Shown piece after piece: positions 1 to 6,833 of a DNA stretch of 17,205 nt (positions are counted from its first letter, which is position 1; each line of letters opens with the position of its first letter). The stretch lies in NCBI GenBank assembly GCA_937871985.1, contig CALMPB010000071.1, forward strand, positions 1-17,205. The letters are read 5' to 3'. Origin of the DNA: an uncultured Burkholderiaceae bacterium (GTDB lineage: Bacteria > Pseudomonadota > Gammaproteobacteria > Burkholderiales > Burkholderiaceae). The notes beneath the pieces were generated by a model that did no database searches, was not told the DNA's origin, and saw nothing but the letters and a program-made list of their open reading frames with translations. A program made the translations under genes and the position numbers.

Positions 1-1
1 G

Positions 2-1579
2 ACCTTCGGATATCGCGAGGCGCGCGTCGGGCAGGCCGGACGCAAACCGAATTCGACCAGCGACATCATCGCCATCTACCCGGACGGTTTCACGCCTTAT
101 TACACGCTGCAGGAAACCGATTTTCAGGTGACGGGCGGCATGCGCGGCATGATCGGCGCCTGGAATATCGATTTCAGCTCCACTTATGGCCGTGACTATA
201 CCCGCAACGGTGCCGAGAATTCGCTCAACGCCTCGCTCGGCCCGTCGAGCCCGACCAAGTTCGCCACCTTCAGCGCCGCATTCGATCAATGGACCAACAA
301 TCTCGATCTCACGCGTGCCTACAAGGTGTTCGGCGACCGGAACCTCCAGGTCTCGGCCGGTGCCGAATATCGCTACGAATCATATGTGACCCGCGCGCTT
401 GACGTGGCGGGCTATGCCAATGGCGGCTATGTCTATCCCGCCGGCACGCCGCTCGCCAAACAACCGGGAGCGGTCGGGGCACAGGGCGCCATCATCGTGA
501 CGCCGGCCGACGCCGCCAACATCAAGCGGAACGTCTGGGCCAGCTATCTCGACCTCGCGCTCGACGTTACCGATCGCCTCCTGCTCACCGGCGCGGTGCG
601 CTACGAGACCTATGACGACAGCTCGGGCCATGTGTGGAGCGGCAAGACCTCTGCGCGCTACAAGGTGACCAACTGGCTCAGCATCCGCGGCGCGTTCTCG
701 AACGGTTTCCGCTCGCCGAGCCTCGCGCAGCAGGCCTATGCGCAGACATCCACGCAATTCAATCTCGTCAACGGCACCTACCAGTTGATCGAATCCAAGA
801 TCGTGCGCACCGGTTCGGCGATCGCCACCGCACTGGGGGCGCAGCCTCTGAAGCCCGAAAGGTCGCGCAACTACAGCGCGGGCTTCGCACTGACCCCCAT
901 CGCAGGCCTGTCTCTGACCGCCGACGCCTATCAGATCGACATCGATGATCGCATCACGCTGACGGGCCTGCTTTCGAGCGCCGGGGTTCGCTCGATCCTG
1001 CAGGCCAACGGCTTCTCGGGTAATCAGTACGTCCGTTTCTTCACCAACGCGATCAACACGCGCACGCGCGGCGTCGACGTTGTCGGATCCTACAACTTCG
1101 GCATCGGCACGCTGGGGCGCCTCCGCACGACGGTAGGGTATAACCATAACGTCACCCAGATCCGCTCGATCGCGCCGACGCCGACGCAACTTGCCGGTCT
1201 CGGGCTGGTGCTGTTCGATCGTCAGACCCAGGGATATTTCACCTCCGCCACCCCCAAGGACAAGGTGATCCTCGGGCTCGAATGGACCCTGGGGCGGGTT
1301 TCGCTGAACCTGAAGGAAACGCGCTACGGCAGCTGGGCGGCGCTGGCGAACACGCCGTCGCAGGATCAGTTCTATGGCGCGAAGTGGATTACCGATCTGG
1401 AAGCGGGCTTCGACGTCACCTCCCGCGCGCGAATCGCGGTGGGCGCGTATAATTTGTTCAACACATATCCCGACAAGAACACGATCCCGACCACCATCGG
1501 CGGATCGCTCTACGGCAGTAATTCGCCGTTCGGCGCCTACGGCGGCTATTACTATGCCCGACTGTCGCTGAAGCTCTGA
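2..1579 (+). CDS. TonB-dependent outer-membrane receptor, C-terminal part (5' end outside window)
   Basis: This is the beta-barrel part of a TonB-dependent receptor, which takes up siderophores, vitamins or oligosaccharides across the outer membrane using energy from TonB-ExbBD. The frame is open from base 2, so the start, signal peptide and plug lie upstream and the first in-window methionine is not the start. Alternating hydrophobic/aromatic strands run throughout. A typical barrel motif, FSNGFRSPSLAQ, sits about 235 residues into the visible part, followed by the usual 'LKPERSRNYSAGF' strand and a late 'GAYNLFNTYPD' segment. The protein ends YYYARLSLKL, a plausible terminal barrel strand, although it ends in Leu rather than the more usual Phe. 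The substrate cannot be told from this part. A strong terminator follows, so the gene is transcriptionally separate from the cassette downstream. Family assignment is secure; whether it is core chromosome or island cargo is unknown. Confidence 0.93.
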   Translation, partial: TFGYREARVGQAGRKPNSTSDIIAIYPDGFTPYYTLQETDFQVTGGMRGMIGAWNIDFSSTYGRDYTRNGAENSLNASLGPSSPTKFATFSAAFDQWTNNLDLTRAYKVFGDRNLQVSAGAEYRYESYVTRALDVAGYANGGYVYPAGTPLAKQPGAVGAQGAIIVTPADAANIKRNVWASYLDLALDVTDRLLLTGAVRYETYDDSSGHVWSGKTSARYKVTNWLSIRGAFSNGFRSPSLAQQAYAQTSTQFNLVNGTYQLIESKIVRTGSAIATALGAQPLKPERSRNYSAGFALTPIAGLSLTADAYQIDIDDRITLTGLLSSAGVRSILQANGFSGNQYVRFFTNAINTRTRGVDVVGSYNFGIGTLGRLRTTVGYNHNVTQIRSIAPTPTQLAGLGLVLFDRQTQGYFTSATPKDKVILGLEWTLGRVSLNLKETRYGSWAALANTPSQDQFYGAKWITDLEAGFDVTSRARIAVGAYNLFNTYPDKNTIPTTIGGSLYGSNSPFGAYGGYYYARLSLKL

Positions 1580-1589
1580 TGAGGTACGA

Positions 1590-1617
1590 GGGAGGCGCAT
1601 AATGCGCGCCTCCCTTG
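1590..1617 (+). terminator. Rho-independent terminator after the TonB-dependent receptor
   Basis: A perfect 9-bp GC-rich stem, GGGAGGCGC (1590-1598) pairing with GCGCCTCCC (1606-1614), encloses a 7-nt loop eleven bases after the receptor's stop codon. The T tract after it is short (TTG), which is common in GC-rich alphaproteobacteria. Confidence 0.8.
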
Positions 1618-1708
1618 CTACCCGTTATCCGCCTGATCCGGTGAGCGCCGCACCGCACCGCATGAGCCTCAGGGCCCTCACGCCCCAGAAGATCGTGAAT
1701 CCGGTTAG

Positions 1709-1879
1709 TCAAAGCCGATCACGCTGGCGGCGCGCCTCGATCTCTTCCAGCAACATATCCAGGCGGCCATGAAATGGACCGACCCGCGACAGCGACCTAT
1801 CCTGCGCCAACAATAAAATGCCCCTTCCGGCAACTGGTCCGCGTACCCAGATAGCATTCGCCTCTTGGCGTAGTGAAAA
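1709..1879 (-). pseudogene. Possible truncated gene remnant (C-terminal 56 codons)
   Basis: Between the receptor terminator and the four-gene cassette, this minus-strand frame reads as natural protein: it includes ILLLAQDRSLSRVGPFHGRL and ends in an amphipathic MLLEEIEARRQRDRL before a stop at 1709-1711. The frame is closed upstream by an in-frame stop at 1880-1882 and has no convincing start codon, so it looks like the 3' end of a gene whose front was lost, perhaps when the cassette to its right arrived. I do not recognise the family. The rest of the 1618-1901 gap holds no RNA gene or repeat that I can see. It could be chance coding-like sequence in GC-rich DNA. Confidence 0.3.
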
Positions 1880-1901
1880 TCATGAGCCACTGAATTGTCT
1901 C

Positions 1902-2519
1902 ATGGACCCAACCCTTTACTGGACCAAGGTTGCTGCGATCGGCCAGGTGGCGGGCGCCGCCGCGACTTTCCTCGCCGCCATCCTCGCCCTCTACCTTGCC
2001 CGATCCGAGCGGCTGATCCGGTTGCGCGTGCGCGCAAAGTTTGGCCGGGTCGTCGATGCCACCGGATCAACACCCGCCATCCTCATCGAGGTCGAGAATA
2101 CCGGATTGCGCACCGCCCGGGTAACCTCGATCGGCTGGTCCACCGGTTACGCCAACCGCTTCAGACTGCTTCCGGAGGTGTTCCGGCTTAAATCCGCCTT
2201 TCAGGTTCCGGATTACCAATGGCATATCAACCGGCAATTGCCCTGGGTGCTGGAACCCGGCGAAGCCATATCGACCGCGTTCCGGCGCGAGGATTTTATC
2301 CGCCATATGCTCGAACCGGGCGCAAAGGGCCTGTTCCGGCTCCTACCATGGAGAACGCGGGCTACGCTGTTCCGTCATCGCGTCCTGGTCGGAATCAGCA
2401 CGAAGCGCACCGCAATATTCGGGAAGGTCGACAAGGCCGTGACGGCGGCAGTTGAAGACGCCCTCGCGCGCGAGATCCTCCCCTATACCACCTACCCTTG
2501 GGCGGAGGCGGAGGAATGA
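1902..2519 (+). CDS. Membrane-anchored hypothetical protein, first gene of the four-gene cassette
   Basis: A 205-residue protein with one strong transmembrane helix near the N-terminus (about residues 10-30, rich in A, V, L and I) followed by basic residues (ARSERLIRLRVRAK). This predicts an N-out or re-entrant anchor with a cytoplasmic C-terminal domain. That domain starts with beta-rich sequence of a kind seen in many small bacterial membrane proteins ('ILIEVENTGLRTARVTSIGW', an Ig-like strand pattern). I chose the ATG at 1902 because it places the helix at the N-terminus; the ATG at 1818 would add 28 non-conserved-looking residues overlapping the remnant. No clear ribosome-binding site precedes 1902. 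The gene overlaps the next by ATGA, implying translational coupling. The function is unknown. Its likely role is to anchor or sense at the membrane for the proteins encoded behind it, which is inferred from position only. Confidence 0.72.
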   Translation: MDPTLYWTKVAAIGQVAGAAATFLAAILALYLARSERLIRLRVRAKFGRVVDATGSTPAILIEVENTGLRTARVTSIGWSTGYANRFRLLPEVFRLKSAFQVPDYQWHINRQLPWVLEPGEAISTAFRREDFIRHMLEPGAKGLFRLLPWRTRATLFRHRVLVGISTKRTAIFGKVDKAVTAAVEDALAREILPYTTYPWAEAEE

Positions 2520-3376
2520 CCCGCCCTGACCCACTTGGGGGAGCGCGAGCGTCGGATCCCGACCTCCAGGCCTGGCTCGGCGCTCGCCGGCGACCCGGCA
2601 ATTGGTTTTCCATCGCGGCGGACGACGAAATTCCGGCGTCGGTCACCGGTTGGGAGCGCAGCCTTCTCAGCATGTTCCAGATCGCCTTCACGCCCGAGAT
2701 CGAGCAACGTGAAAAAGCGGGGACGCTCGAGGCCGATTTCTTCCTGAAGTGCGCTCAGCTCATTCAGCATGAAAGCCTTCCGCAACAGGTGCGCCTCAAC
2801 GACGAGGTGCAGGGCGTGATGCGCCTCGACCTCGAAACCCCGCCATCCGGCGGTTCGATCACCCTCGGCGACATCGACCATATGGTCAGCTTCGACCTCA
2901 TCGAGGACGAACTCGACTATGGGCATTTTACCCTGTTTTGGACCGGCACGACGTGGAAGGCCTCTTTCGACTTCCGCAACGGCCGCGCAAGGGCCGCTCG
3001 GTTCATCGACACTGCGCTGCAATTCATTGCTGCGGCGCGTTTCTCCGCTGGCCAGGGTCACGCCAACCCCGCCATCGACAATCTCTTCAGCGGCTGCGAG
3101 CTCCTTTGCAAAGCCCAACTCATTCTCAACCACAACCAAGCGGCGCGCGCGAATTCTCACGGCTCGGTATCCAGCCAAATCAACCTGCAAAAAAAGCTCG
3201 GCAACGGAAATCCCGATTTCGTGCAGCTCTTTAACCGGCTCTCCAATGCCCGGAAGCCGGCACGGTATGACGCCTCCGGTGAGGTGCAGCCTCCGTCCGC
3301 CAGCGAGCTCGATCTCGCAGAGCAGATGGGAACGGCGCTGGCCAAAGCGGTGAAGCAGAGAGGCGCTGACGCATGA
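2516..3376 (+). CDS. Hypothetical protein with a predicted HEPN-like helical C-terminal domain
   Basis: A 286-residue protein. The start is the ATG at 2516, inside the previous stop codon (ATGA) and just after a strong GGAGG; a TTG at 2498 is less likely. The N-terminal half is mixed ('WFSIAADDEIPASVTGWERSLLSMF'). The second half is helical: 'FIAAARFSAGQGHANPAIDNLFSGCELLCKAQLIL', then 'FVQLFNRLSNARKPARYD' and a final helix 'SASELDLAEQMGTALAKAV'. That order of an alanine-rich helix, a helix with 'CELLCKAQL', an 'N-R-ARY(D)' helix and an end helix resembles HEPN domains, which are often RNases or nucleotidyltransferase partners. The canonical Rx4-6H catalytic motif is not seen, so if it is HEPN it may be a non-catalytic or variant form. 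It overlaps the next gene by ATGA, so the three proteins are probably made in fixed ratio. Function unknown. Confidence 0.82.
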   Translation: MTRPDPLGGARASDPDLQAWLGARRRPGNWFSIAADDEIPASVTGWERSLLSMFQIAFTPEIEQREKAGTLEADFFLKCAQLIQHESLPQQVRLNDEVQGVMRLDLETPPSGGSITLGDIDHMVSFDLIEDELDYGHFTLFWTGTTWKASFDFRNGRARAARFIDTALQFIAAARFSAGQGHANPAIDNLFSGCELLCKAQLILNHNQAARANSHGSVSSQINLQKKLGNGNPDFVQLFNRLSNARKPARYDASGEVQPPSASELDLAEQMGTALAKAVKQRGADA

Positions 3377-4248
3377 TTGAGCTGCACGAGCGCCTGTCCG
3401 AATTCTCATATGGTTATGGTGTTACCCGAGAGACCGAATTACGGCTTGCGCGCGAAGGCATTCGTGCTGTTCCATTCCTCCCCAGCCTGGTCCACGAAAA
3501 GCAGGTCGGGTTCGACGTTGCCTTTGGTCAGGCGGGGGCCGTTCTGATGCTTCAGTTCAAGCTCGGCCAGTCCCTCGAGAGATTTCATCGGGGGGCCTTC
3601 ACCGGCGCAATCCCGAAGCTTGCCAGACCATTCTGCCGCTTTTCCGTCGATACTGCCGAGCCAGACGGTCAGTTTGAGACACTCCTCAAGGCGGAGCAAG
3701 ACGGGGCGGAGGTCTATTATGTCGCGCCGCGCTTCACGGACTGGCCGCAATATGAAGCTTTTTTCGAGCAACGCCGCGTCTTGGACAATTCCCTCCTTGT
3801 GCGGCCTTCGTGGGTCAGAAGCGCCCTCGACAGCCAAGGTGCGCCAGACGGCCCGCATCGGATCGTTTATGATCGGCGCAATGTCCATGTTTGTTCGGAG
3901 CCGGCCCGGATTCCCGAAATGAGCGGCGACGAAGCTGTAGCTAGAATCGCCGCTATCGTGAGGCAAAAACGCGAAAGCGCGGGCACCACATTGACGCGCT
4001 TATTCGAGGGCTTCGACGACCGCTCCACCGTGAGACGGGACGTCGATGGCGCCTCCCTTCGCCAGCAAGATACCTCTTCGGATGATCTCCTACACGACGC
4101 AAGAAGGATCTTGGCGCGTGAACGGCGCGCTGAGCGCCTCAAACGCTTCATGGATTTGACACCGAGTCGCGATCAAGCCGTGGCAGCGGCGGTTGGCACC
4201 GAACTCTGGGGAATCGGCGTACAGCTTGTCGTCGCCGTAGCCGAGTAG
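3373..4248 (+). CDS. Predicted restriction-endonuclease-like (E/D-QxK) protein of the cassette
   Basis: A 291-residue protein starting at the ATG within the preceding stop (ATGA). Near the N-terminus are acidic residues E20/E22 in a helix ('VTRETELRLAREG'), then G46-F-D48 followed by a hydrophobic strand ending in Q61-F-K63 ('VLMLQFKLG'). The E...D-x12-QxK arrangement matches the metal-binding core of restriction-endonuclease-fold nucleases such as Mrr-type enzymes. The middle part ('GAEVYYVAPRFTDWPQYEAFF') resembles a conserved hypothetical family I have met in accessory regions, but I cannot name it. The C-terminal 90 residues are charged and helical. If the core is real, this is the likely nucleic-acid-cleaving effector of the cassette. 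The motif is visible; the nuclease activity is inferred. It could also be an inactive relative or a sensor. Confidence 0.8.
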   Translation: MIELHERLSEFSYGYGVTRETELRLAREGIRAVPFLPSLVHEKQVGFDVAFGQAGAVLMLQFKLGQSLERFHRGAFTGAIPKLARPFCRFSVDTAEPDGQFETLLKAEQDGAEVYYVAPRFTDWPQYEAFFEQRRVLDNSLLVRPSWVRSALDSQGAPDGPHRIVYDRRNVHVCSEPARIPEMSGDEAVARIAAIVRQKRESAGTTLTRLFEGFDDRSTVRRDVDGASLRQQDTSSDDLLHDARRILARERRAERLKRFMDLTPSRDQAVAAAVGTELWGIGVQLVVAVAE

Positions 4249-4295
4249 AATGGTCCATTCCGGTCGGTTAGGCTGTCGCGTCGGGGGAGACGGGA

Positions 4296-5135
4296 ATGTT
4301 CAATCTCATCATGGGCTTCATCGATTTCGCCGACGGCACCACATCGATACCTGCCAGCCGTATGTTCAACTATACCGACCAGCGGCTCGCTGCCGCATTC
4401 CAGGGGAACGGTGGTCCGGACTTCGACCAGCTTATCCGATTACCAAGCTTGCTCATGAACGAGGGCCGCGGTGGTGAAATCTGTCGTGTTGGGCAGGTAA
4501 CGCGCGCTCGAATCGCCGGGCGTGAATTACACTTCGATTTCGAACTCGACCCCGCCGCTCCGGCCCTGACCAACGGGCTAATCTGGGCCAATCGGCATCG
4601 GCTCGGGGCAATCGAAGATGGCCAATTTGATCGGTCCCACTGGGCAGTGAAAGACGCGGACCTTTACAAGTTCTTGCTCCATCGCGCGAACCTGCGCCGG
4701 CAGCGGCCCGTTGTGTTTGAAATCCCCGAACACGAGGACATCGAACTCGATCTGGTTTCGGCCATGATGCCCTTCGACGCGGGTATGGACCCGGTCTATG
4801 ATAGCATCCAAGCCGCTGCCCGGAATGTCGGGCTTCGATGCCGACGCGCCGATGACTTTTGGAGGCACGCAGCGATCATTCAGGACGTTGTCACGCTGAT
4901 TGACCGGTCGCGCATGGTGATTTGCGACTGCACCGGTCGCAACGCCAACGTATTCTACGAGGCGGGGATCGCCCACACTCTCGGCCGGGAGGTCATCCTC
5001 ATCACGCAAAACGGCGAAGATATTCCGTTCGATCTTCGCCACCTACGCCACATCCGCTATCTCAACAACAATGAGGGGCGAGCCAAATTGGTCACTGAGC
5101 TAGAGGCGCGGCTTCGAACTATCATGGGTGGCTAA
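4296..5135 (+). CDS. Protein with C-terminal nucleoside 2-deoxyribosyltransferase/TIR-like domain
   Basis: A 279-residue protein; GGGGGAG lies upstream of the ATG, 47 bases after the previous stop. Residues 1-140 form a separate domain ('RSHWAVKDADLYKFLL') of unknown role. From about 155 the sequence is typical of the nucleoside 2-deoxyribosyltransferase-like Rossmannoid fold, related to TIR-like NAD-cleaving domains: 'AMMPFDAGMDPVYDSIQAAA', an R-x-DD segment, 'IIQDVVTLIDRSRMVICDCTG', 'RNANVFYEAGIAHTLGREVIL' and 'PFDLRHLRHIRYL'. The Asp of ICDCTG and the Glu of FYEAG are the expected substrate-binding and catalytic positions. Homologous domains act on nucleosides or as nucleotide-sensing/NAD-degrading parts of defence proteins. 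Here I infer an effector or sensor for the cassette. The stop codon overlaps that of the convergent integrase by 4 bases. Confidence 0.88.
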   Translation: MFNLIMGFIDFADGTTSIPASRMFNYTDQRLAAAFQGNGGPDFDQLIRLPSLLMNEGRGGEICRVGQVTRARIAGRELHFDFELDPAAPALTNGLIWANRHRLGAIEDGQFDRSHWAVKDADLYKFLLHRANLRRQRPVVFEIPEHEDIELDLVSAMMPFDAGMDPVYDSIQAAARNVGLRCRRADDFWRHAAIIQDVVTLIDRSRMVICDCTGRNANVFYEAGIAHTLGREVILITQNGEDIPFDLRHLRHIRYLNNNEGRAKLVTELEARLRTIMGG

Positions 5136-6670
5136 TTTGCAGGACGCCAGTGTGACGAATTCTGCGCCTCGCGGATCACTGCTCCTCCGATCGACGTGAT
5201 CGCCCACCGGGCGAGTTGCTCGCCAACGTCCTCGACTTTCTGCGCGAAGCCATGCCGCGCGAGTCGCTGCAGAAGCGGATTGTCTCTGGCGCTGAGGCGC
5301 GCCGGTTCGCCAGAGCCGATTGCCGCCAAATCGACCAGCATTGCCCATTCGTCCTCCGGCAGCAGACCGTTCGACGTCACATTGTCATTGGTCGCCGGCT
5401 GTCCTTCGGGCGTACCCATCATGGCAGAGGAAATCTTGTCGGAGACCCGATTCGCCGCCTTGATCGACGGGTCGCGATCGACATGGGCGTAGATCATCGT
5501 CGACCGCAGGTTCGAATGGCCGAGGATCGCGCCGGTGAGCGCAAGCGCCTCACCGCTTGACGTGGCGACCGCGCCGACGGTGTGGCGCAAGGTATGCGGC
5601 GTGACGCCGCTAAGGTCTGCCCGCCTGACGATCTTCTGCCAGGTGCCTTTCATGCCCTGGAAGAAGCCATCGCCAATGTCGGCCGGGAAGACATAGTCCG
5701 AATCGTCCTGGCGACTGATCCCGCGCAGGAGGGTGATCGCAGCGAGTGAAAGCGGCCGCGTCGATTGCCCGGTCTTGGTATCGGCAAGGACAAGGAGCCC
5801 GTTCTCGAAATCGACCTCATCCCATTTGAGCTCGGCGATCTCCTGGCGGCGGCACCCGGTCAGCGCCCAGAGTCGCGCGATATTGATCGCCTTCAGATTG
5901 ACGCTTTCGGCTTCAAGCTCGGCGCAGGCCGCACCGAATCGGCGAAGCTCCTCCAGCTTCAGGAAGCGCGTGCGCTTGTTGTCGGTCTTGCGCACCACCG
6001 CTTTCTCGCAGGGATTGGCATCCACGATGCCATAGCGCTTGGCGAAGCTCATCACCGCGGACAGATCGCGGAATACCTTCCGCGCCGCACCATTGCCGCC
6101 CCGCACGATGATTCGCGTGCGCAACCCGGTCTTCTCGTTCTTGGCGCTCTTACCCTTTTCGACGTCCCTGAAGAATCGCTCGATCTCGGGCGCGCCGAGT
6201 TCGCTGACGCGCTTCTTGCCGAGAAGCACGACGACGTGATGCCGCAGCCTGGCAACGGTATATTTCTTGGTGAGCGCCTTCATCGGCTCGCCCTGGCGCT
6301 TCCCGCGCTGGATGAAGCAGCCCTCCTCCGCGTACAGATCGATCAGTTCGGCGACGCGCATTTCCTTGCGCTTGGCATTCCGGTCCTTTGCCGGATCGTC
6401 GCCGACCGTCGCTTGCGCCAGCAATTCCTTTGCCCGCCGCCTTGCCTGTTCGAGTGTCAGCGCCGCGCCGAATCGGCCGATCGTGACATGGCGTCGGGGC
6501 GCTCGCCGGCCACCGCCTTCGGCGCGGTAGCGGACAAAAAAGGTCTTGGAACCGCCGACACCGATCCGGACACCGAATCCCGCCAGTTCGCTGTCAAAGA
6601 GATCGTAATGCTTTTCCCGCGGTCGCGAGGCATCGATCAAGCGCTTGGTGAGCTGTGTATGGCGTTCCAT
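5132..6670 (-). CDS. Tyrosine site-specific integrase of the left element
   Basis: A 512-residue tyrosine recombinase of the genomic-island type that would integrate and excise the element at the adjacent tRNA-Gly fragment. The N-terminus has the arm-binding/DUF4102-like pattern ('LTKRLIDASRPREKHYDLFD', 'GFGVRIGVGGSKTFFVRYR'). A SAM-like core-binding domain follows. The catalytic set is complete: R274 in TGCRRQEI, a Lys in DTKTGQ (about 299), H359-TL-R362, H385 in GHSNLRS and nucleophile Y394 in MIYAHV. About 110 further residues follow the tyrosine, longer than usual, and are not recognised. I chose the ATG at 6670; a TTG at 6691 would add seven residues. The gene reads away from the att site, about 190 bases off, and its stop interlocks with that of the last cassette gene, implying that the two travel together. 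Confidence 0.95.
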   Translation of the reverse strand: MERHTQLTKRLIDASRPREKHYDLFDSELAGFGVRIGVGGSKTFFVRYRAEGGGRRAPRRHVTIGRFGAALTLEQARRRAKELLAQATVGDDPAKDRNAKRKEMRVAELIDLYAEEGCFIQRGKRQGEPMKALTKKYTVARLRHHVVVLLGKKRVSELGAPEIERFFRDVEKGKSAKNEKTGLRTRIIVRGGNGAARKVFRDLSAVMSFAKRYGIVDANPCEKAVVRKTDNKRTRFLKLEELRRFGAACAELEAESVNLKAINIARLWALTGCRRQEIAELKWDEVDFENGLLVLADTKTGQSTRPLSLAAITLLRGISRQDDSDYVFPADIGDGFFQGMKGTWQKIVRRADLSGVTPHTLRHTVGAVATSSGEALALTGAILGHSNLRSTMIYAHVDRDPSIKAANRVSDKISSAMMGTPEGQPATNDNVTSNGLLPEDEWAMLVDLAAIGSGEPARLSARDNPLLQRLARHGFAQKVEDVGEQLARWAITSIGGAVIREAQNSSHWRPAN

Positions 6671-6704
6671 TTCCGCCTTCTCCGACCCCAACTCTTGCCC
6701 ATTT

Positions 6705-6726
6705 CGTCGTCCACCCGTCGTCCACC
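6705..6726 (-). repeat. Tandem 11-bp repeat upstream of the integrase
   Basis: Two perfect, directly adjacent copies of CGTCGTCCACC (6705-6715 and 6716-6726) lie just upstream of the integrase start, between it and the att core. The position suits an integrase or excisionase arm site or a self-regulatory operator; this is inferred from position alone. Confidence 0.55.
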
Positions 6727-6807
6727 GAATACGGGTATCAGCGCGATCCGGCGAGAACAGTATCGCAGAACCTTCGGAAAGAACAATTACAATATCAGCA
6801 AGTTAAG

Positions 6808-6827
6808 CGTAGTTTGGCGTAATTTGG
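6808..6827 (+). repeat. Tandem 10-bp repeat near att core (possible integrase arm site)
   Basis: CGTAGTTTGG (6808-6817) is followed immediately by CGTAATTTGG (6818-6827), differing at one base, in an AT-richer patch about 30 bases from the tRNA fragment. One helical turn of spacing and this location are typical of arm-type integrase binding sites. Confidence 0.5.
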
Positions 6828-6833
6828 GAAAGT

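Noticed and set aside
380..1600. Long minus-strand frame of 406 codons opposite the TonB-dependent receptor
   Set aside because: Arginine-rich shadow of the receptor frame with no recognisable domains; the plus-strand frame has clear barrel motifs.
1924..1932. CCAAGGTTG, matching nine bases of the tRNA-Gly att core, as a possible left att site
   Set aside because: The match is only nine bases, inside a coding region, and the T-arm and acceptor sequence are absent; probably coincidence.
4248..4260. GAATGG-T-CCATTC inverted repeat between the third and fourth cassette genes
   Set aside because: Six-base arms with a one-base loop and no T tract; unlikely to terminate, and too short to call an operator.
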